This document shows, piece by piece, positions 60,246-64,000 of a stretch of 64,000 nucleotides of DNA. Position 1 is the stretch's first letter. Every line of letters starts with the position of its first letter. This DNA is from Gp13-AA77 sp035946735 (GTDB lineage Bacteria; Acidobacteriota; Terriglobia; UBA7540): the NCBI GenBank assembly GCA_035946735.1, contig DASYYZ010000035.1, positions 1-64,000 on the forward strand, read 5' to 3'. The notes beneath the pieces were generated by a model. The model searched no databases and was not told the origin of the DNA. It saw nothing but the letters and a program-made list of their open reading frames with translations. Position numbers and translations under genes: made by a program.

Positions 60246-60385
60246 CGCTGGCTTGTCAGAGGGGGTGCTTCTCGCTCCCGACTCATCATCCTCGATGCCC
60301 ATAACAGATACCTTCGTCAGAGCGCTCCTGATACCATGCTGGATGGCGTCACGAGGACGGTGCTGAAAAACTTCACGGAGCCCCG

Positions 60386-61075
60386 ATGAAAAAGGACGAG
60401 GTTCGAACCCGGATCGCCGAAGTAGGAATCATCCCCGTGCTGGAGGCTTCGTCACTCGAGGAGGCGCGCTTTGCCGCCACGGCGCTTGCCGAGGGCGGCA
60501 TTCCGATTGTTGAATTCACGATTCTCGATCTTCACACGATCGAGACGCTTCGGGAATTCGTACTCTCTTCAACGAACGTGCTGATCGGCGCCGGAAGAAT
60601 CCGGGACCGCGACACGGCGCGCCGCGCCCTCGACGCCGGAGCGGAATTTCTGGTGACTCCCGATGTCGGTCTCGAGACCGTCAAGGTTGGTGTTGAAGAA
60701 GACAGATTCGTGATGGCGGGGGCCCTGACAGCGAGCGAGGTTCTGACCGCTTGGAATGCGGGTTCCGACTTTGTGAAGATCTTCCCCTGCGCCCAAGTCG
60801 GCGGACCTCAATACATCAGAGCATTGAAGGGACCCTTCCCGGACATCCCCCTGGTGCCCACGGGCGGCGTGAACTTGAACACAGCCGGCGACTTCATTCT
60901 CGCCGGAGCAGCCGCGCTCGGAGTCGGCGCAGAGCTCGTGATGAAACAAGCCATCAAGTCACGTGCGCACGATGTGATTCGCGATTTGGCTCGCCGGTTT
61001 GTGTATGCCGTGCGCGAGGGGCGCAGTAATATACTGCACACCAATCATGCCAAGGCGCGATTGGGCCCACTCTGA
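60386..61075 (+). CDS. eda: 2-dehydro-3-deoxy-phosphogluconate (KDPG) aldolase family protein
   Basis: A 229-residue class I aldolase. Family motifs: GIIPVLEASSLEEARFAATALAEGGIPIVEFTI (general-base Glu), the Schiff-base Lys in FVKIFPCAQVGGPQYIRALKGPFP, and LVPTGGVNLNTAGDF. It would cleave KDPG or 4-hydroxy-2-oxoglutarate to pyruvate plus an aldehyde. Two active-site-near positions differ from the usual pattern: GAGTV is GAGRI, and TLRT is TILD, so the exact substrate may differ. The gene begins about 140 bases after the transposon and is convergent with an SDR gene that could serve the same uronate or gluconate pathway. Confidence 0.85.
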   Translation: MKKDEVRTRIAEVGIIPVLEASSLEEARFAATALAEGGIPIVEFTILDLHTIETLREFVLSSTNVLIGAGRIRDRDTARRALDAGAEFLVTPDVGLETVKVGVEEDRFVMAGALTASEVLTAWNAGSDFVKIFPCAQVGGPQYIRALKGPFPDIPLVPTGGVNLNTAGDFILAGAAALGVGAELVMKQAIKSRAHDVIRDLARRFVYAVREGRSNILHTNHAKARLGPL

Positions 61076-61144
61076 CCGCTGGAATCTTTTTGCTCCCGGG
61101 CCGGGCGTTTCTTCGATCGCCGCTTCTCTTTTGTAGACTGAATG

Positions 61145-61921
61145 CTAGCTATTGACGCCGCTCGCCAGCATTCCGCCATCCACCAGCAGAATATGACCCG
61201 TGACATAACTCGCTGCTTCTGAAGCCAGGAAAACTGCGGCGCCAATCAACTCCTCCAGCCGGCCGAATCGTCTCATCGGCGTGCGTGACAGAAATTCGCG
61301 GCCGCGCTCGGTGCCATCGAGCAGACCGGCGTTGAGATCTGTGCGGAATACGCCGGGCGCGATGGCGTTGACGGTGACGCCCTTCTCGGCCCATTCAATC
61401 GCCAGAGACTTGGTCAGCGATGCGACTGCGGCTTTGCTGGCCGAGTATGCGGTCACCTCCCTGAGACTCACGAGAGAAGAGATCGAAGCGATATTGATGA
61501 TGCGCCCGTAGCCACGTTCGATCATGTGCCGGCCGAACACCTGGCACGCCCGAAGGGTTCCGGTGAGGTTTGTGTCGAGGATGCTCAGCCACTCGGGCTC
61601 GGGAAAATCGAGCGTTGGCATACGCTTCGTCCGGCCCGCGGAGTTGACAAGGATCTGCACGGCTCCGAACTCGCTGAGAACCGCGTCCCGCAGGCGCTCG
61701 ACGCTGGAAGATTCCGTCACGTCGCAGCTGACGTCAAGCGAACGGCGGCCGAGCGCCCTGATTCCATCGGCAGCGGAGCGGACCAGGTCGGAGCGGCGCC
61801 CCGTCGCCACGACATCGGCCCCCGCCACCGCCAGACCTTTGGCCAACGTCAAGCCAATGCCACTGGTTCCGCCGATGACAACGGCGGTCTTGCCCCTGAG
61901 ATCGAGAAGTGGATGGCCCAT
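61145..61921 (-). CDS. SDR family NAD(P)-dependent oxidoreductase
   Basis: A 258-residue classical short-chain dehydrogenase. Cofactor motif GGTSGIGLTLAKGL, NSAGRTK, catalytic Ser in IINIASISS and YSASK with Tyr and Lys, then APGVFRTDLN, ending in VTGHILLVDGGMLAS. It is close in pattern to gluconate 5-dehydrogenase/2-deoxy-D-gluconate 3-dehydrogenase (KduD), which fits its place next to a KDPG-type aldolase, but 3-oxoacyl reductases look alike. Confidence 0.88.
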   Translation of the reverse strand: MGHPLLDLRGKTAVVIGGTSGIGLTLAKGLAVAGADVVATGRRSDLVRSAADGIRALGRRSLDVSCDVTESSSVERLRDAVLSEFGAVQILVNSAGRTKRMPTLDFPEPEWLSILDTNLTGTLRACQVFGRHMIERGYGRIINIASISSLVSLREVTAYSASKAAVASLTKSLAIEWAEKGVTVNAIAPGVFRTDLNAGLLDGTERGREFLSRTPMRRFGRLEELIGAAVFLASEAASYVTGHILLVDGGMLASGVNS

Positions 61922-61997
61922 AGCGCCCTCACCCTGGAAGCTTGGTTTTCAAACTCAACTTACAGCTTAACCATGCGGTTGAAAAAGGCAAAGCCGT

Positions 61998-63056
61998 TTA
62001 TGGTGACGCTTGCGGCGCGGAGACGATTTCAGGCTCTGACTTGCGGGCCTCGCGCCACAGCGCCAGGTAGCCCTGCAGCGTGCGCATCATCTTCCTGAAG
62101 GAGTCCAAATCCAAAGATTGAGCGCCATCGCTGTAGGCTTTTTCAGGACACGGGTGGACCTCGACAATCACCCCGTCCGCTCCAATCGCCACCGCCGCAC
62201 GAGAAACCGCGGACACAAGGCTGCGCTTGCCCGTTGCATGGCTGGGATCCACAATCACCGGCAGGTGTGTCAACTCGTTGAGCGCCGGCACAGCGGCAAG
62301 ATCGCAGGTATTTCGCGTGGCGGTTTCGAAGGTACGAATGCCTCGTTCGCACAGCACGATATGGGGATTGCCGTGTGCCGTGATGTATTCGGCCGACATC
62401 AGGAGCTCCTTGAGGGTCGAGCTCATGCCGCGCTTCAGCAGCACCGGCCGGCCGCACTTGCCGAGCTCTTTCAGCAGCGAGAAGTTTTGCATGTTGCGGG
62501 CGCCCACTTGCATGATGTCCGCGTAGTCCGCCACCAGGCCCACGTCGCGGTCGCTCATGACCTCGGTCACCACCGCCAGGCCGGTGGCAGCGCGGGCCTT
62601 GGCCAGAAGTTTCAGGCCTTCGAGCTCCAAACCCTGAAAGTCGTAGGGCGAGGTCCTCGGCTTGAAGGCGCCGCCGCGCAGGATCCTGGCGCCCGCCTCC
62701 GAGACGCCTTGCGCCGTCTCCATGATCTGCTTTTCGCTCTCCACCGAGCACGGCCCCGCCGCCACCGTGAATTCGTCGCCGCCCACCTCGACGCCATTCG
62801 CACGGACGCGCGTACGCTCCTTCTTGAATTCCCTGCTCACGAACTTGTAAGGGGCAGAGATGCGAACCGCGCTCTCAACGCCCGGCGCCGCTTCCAGGCT
62901 TTCGAGGCAGGCGGTGACATCGCCGATGCCGACCGCGCCAATCACCACCCGCTCCTCGCCGGCGATGGAATGGACCTTGTATCCAAACTCGCGAATGCGT
63001 TCGCAGACGTGCTCGATCTCTTCCTTGGTGGCATGACGGCGCATGGAAATAATCAC
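61998..63056 (-). CDS. aroF: 3-deoxy-7-phosphoheptulonate (DAHP) synthase with N-terminal regulatory domain
   Basis: A 352-residue type I-beta DAHP synthase, the entry enzyme of the shikimate pathway. Residues 1-70 are a ferredoxin-like/ACT-type domain (MIISMRRHATKEEIEHVCERI...GAVGIGDV) known to mediate feedback inhibition by aromatic amino acids. The barrel has VAAGPCSVESEKQIMETA, FKPRTSPYDFQGLELEGLKLL, LLKRGMSSTLKE, CERGIRTFETATRNTCDLAAV, VIVDPSHATGKR and EVHPCPEKAYSDGAQSL. The metal-binding Cys, His, Glu and Asp are all in place. Confidence 0.95.
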   Translation of the reverse strand: MIISMRRHATKEEIEHVCERIREFGYKVHSIAGEERVVIGAVGIGDVTACLESLEAAPGVESAVRISAPYKFVSREFKKERTRVRANGVEVGGDEFTVAAGPCSVESEKQIMETAQGVSEAGARILRGGAFKPRTSPYDFQGLELEGLKLLAKARAATGLAVVTEVMSDRDVGLVADYADIMQVGARNMQNFSLLKELGKCGRPVLLKRGMSSTLKELLMSAEYITAHGNPHIVLCERGIRTFETATRNTCDLAAVPALNELTHLPVIVDPSHATGKRSLVSAVSRAAVAIGADGVIVEVHPCPEKAYSDGAQSLDLDSFRKMMRTLQGYLALWREARKSEPEIVSAPQASP

Positions 63057-63362
63057 GGCGTTTCACCTCCCGTCGGCAAGCTGTACTCCCTCGCCGGCTG
63101 CGGTGCGGAGTTGACCTTGCCTGAGTGGTAGCGCGACTGAACGCGGGTCGACCGCTACTTGTCTTTATGCTACCAAACAAACGCTCGGGCCTCGTGAATT
63201 CGTGAGCGAATACGGCAACAGGATTCTAACGCCGGAATCACCGCGGGGTCGCCCGGCGATACCCGCGTGAACCAGCGCACCTGCCGGAGCGGTGCAACTT
63301 AGGTGAAACCTAAAAGGTGTAGAATACGTGCGGACGAAAATCTGGGAAGGGGTTTTCAGGCC
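63057..63362. other. intergenic region between divergent DAHP synthase and beta-propeller gene
   Basis: No gene. It holds a small inverted repeat TTAGGT-GAA-ACCTAA (63299-63313) just before a -10-like TAGAAT (63320-63325), a possible operator and promoter for the plus-strand gene. Confidence 0.45.
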
Positions 63363-64000
63363 ATGAAAACAAGCCAGGGACGAATGCGAGCTTGGATTCC
63401 GGTTCTTCTGACAGCAGGCTTGATCGCGAGCCTGGCGGGCGTCTGGCGTGATCGTGCGGCCACAACCTGGGCGCAGGAGAAATCCGCGCCCCGCGAGATC
63501 AGTCTATCCAGCAGCAAGATGCTGATCACGCCTGCGCCCGGGGATCCCCAGCGCAGCAACAGCTTTCCCACGGCGGCGGTGGTGAGTCCTGACGGTCGGT
63601 ATCTTGCCATCCTCAATAACGGCTACGGGACGGCGGAGTCCGGTTATAACCAGTCGATTGCCGTGCTCGACCTCGAAACCAACCAGCTCTCGGATTATCC
63701 CGACGCTCGGCTCGCCAGGCGAGGACACCAGACTTATTTTCTGGGTCTCGCTTTCAGCCCGGGCGGCCACCATCTCTACGCTTCGATCGCTTCGATCACC
63801 GACTACAATGGCATCGAGCCTGGTGACACCGGGAACGGCATCGCGGTTTACAGTTTTGACGGCGGCCGCATCGCGCCGGAGCATTTCATCAAGATTCCCT
63901 TGCAGCCGCTCAAAGCCAATCAAAAAACGAAGGTGAACCGTTTGCTGCCGGCCGGCATGGCGATTCCCTACCCTGCTGGTCTGGCCGTGACCGGCGAAGA
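63363..64000 (+). CDS. secreted beta-propeller (YncE-like) protein, 3' end beyond window
   Basis: Open from ATG 63363 to the window edge, 212 codons and still open. The N-terminus is a signal or anchor (MRAWIPVLLTAGLIASLAGVW). From residue 60 it reads as propeller blades: FPTAAVVSPDGRYLAILNNGYG, QSIAVLDLETNQLSDYPDARL, YFLGLAFSPGGHHLYASIASI and NGIAVYSFDGGRIAPEHF. In Acidobacteriota such N-termini often belong to long proteins joining a YncE-type propeller to a phosphoesterase or alkaline-phosphatase-like domain; the C-terminal half is not visible here. Confidence 0.75.
   Translation, partial: MKTSQGRMRAWIPVLLTAGLIASLAGVWRDRAATTWAQEKSAPREISLSSSKMLITPAPGDPQRSNSFPTAAVVSPDGRYLAILNNGYGTAESGYNQSIAVLDLETNQLSDYPDARLARRGHQTYFLGLAFSPGGHHLYASIASITDYNGIEPGDTGNGIAVYSFDGGRIAPEHFIKIPLQPLKANQKTKVNRLLPAGMAIPYPAGLAVTGE

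Noticed and set aside
1..64000. Search by eye for CRISPR arrays, tRNA and rRNA genes
   Set aside because: No regularly spaced direct repeats and no recognisable T-loop/acceptor patterns were found in the noncoding stretches; faint structured RNAs could still be missed without a covariance search.

Overview
The window looks like chromosomal DNA of an Acidobacteriota bacterium (Terriglobia/Bryobacter/Solibacter-like). This is inferred from gene content: two very large TonB-dependent receptors with an N-terminal carboxypeptidase-regulatory-like domain, a PEP-CTERM protein, a Tat-exported DUF1800/DUF1501 pair, TPR-rich secreted proteins, a Tat-exported TIM-barrel protein, Kdo-synthesis genes and a long dcw cluster. 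The DNA is GC-rich. No rRNA, tRNA or CRISPR array was seen.

Layout. 1-7.4 kb: end of a TonB-dependent receptor, a signal-peptide-bearing methyltransferase, a CCA-adding-enzyme-like protein with altered catalytic residues, xerD, kdsC and kdsD. 7.8-9.6 kb: PEP-CTERM protein and esterase. 9.75-12.2 kb: an arsenic operon arsR-arsM-aqpS-arsC with a probably leaderless arsR. 12.5-20.3 kb: a giant hybrid histidine kinase with a partial MHYT N-terminus, two TPR proteins and a small helical protein. 20.5-24.2 kb: a complete TonB-dependent receptor with a strong terminator. 24.7-39.2 kb: mixed metabolic and envelope genes (DUF2461, DUF1800/DUF1501, M20 peptidase, SET-domain protein, thiolase, TIM-barrel protein, glycerate 2-kinase, DMT transporter, M23 peptidase, haloperoxidase-type hydrolase, anti-sigma kinase and STAS antagonist).

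39.5-57.4 kb is a complete division and cell-wall cluster, all on the minus strand: mraZ-rsmH-ftsL-ftsI-murE-murF-mraY-murD-ftsW-murG-murC-ftsQ-ftsA-ftsZ. It has a probable MraZ operator, no murB or ddl, and a MurD carrying an extra disordered tail of about 280 residues. This region makes peptidoglycan precursors from UDP-MurNAc to lipid II, and the core divisome.

57.66-60.24 kb is the most interesting part. It is an intact-looking transposon of 2,577 bp bounded by perfect 17-bp terminal inverted repeats and an 8-bp target duplication (GGAATCTC). It carries a single-frame IS1-type DDE transposase, three small passenger genes translationally overlapped with it, and a divergent membrane-protein gene whose stop codon lies inside the right terminal repeat. 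60.4-64 kb: a KDPG-aldolase-like protein, an SDR dehydrogenase, DAHP synthase and the start of a secreted beta-propeller protein that runs off the window.
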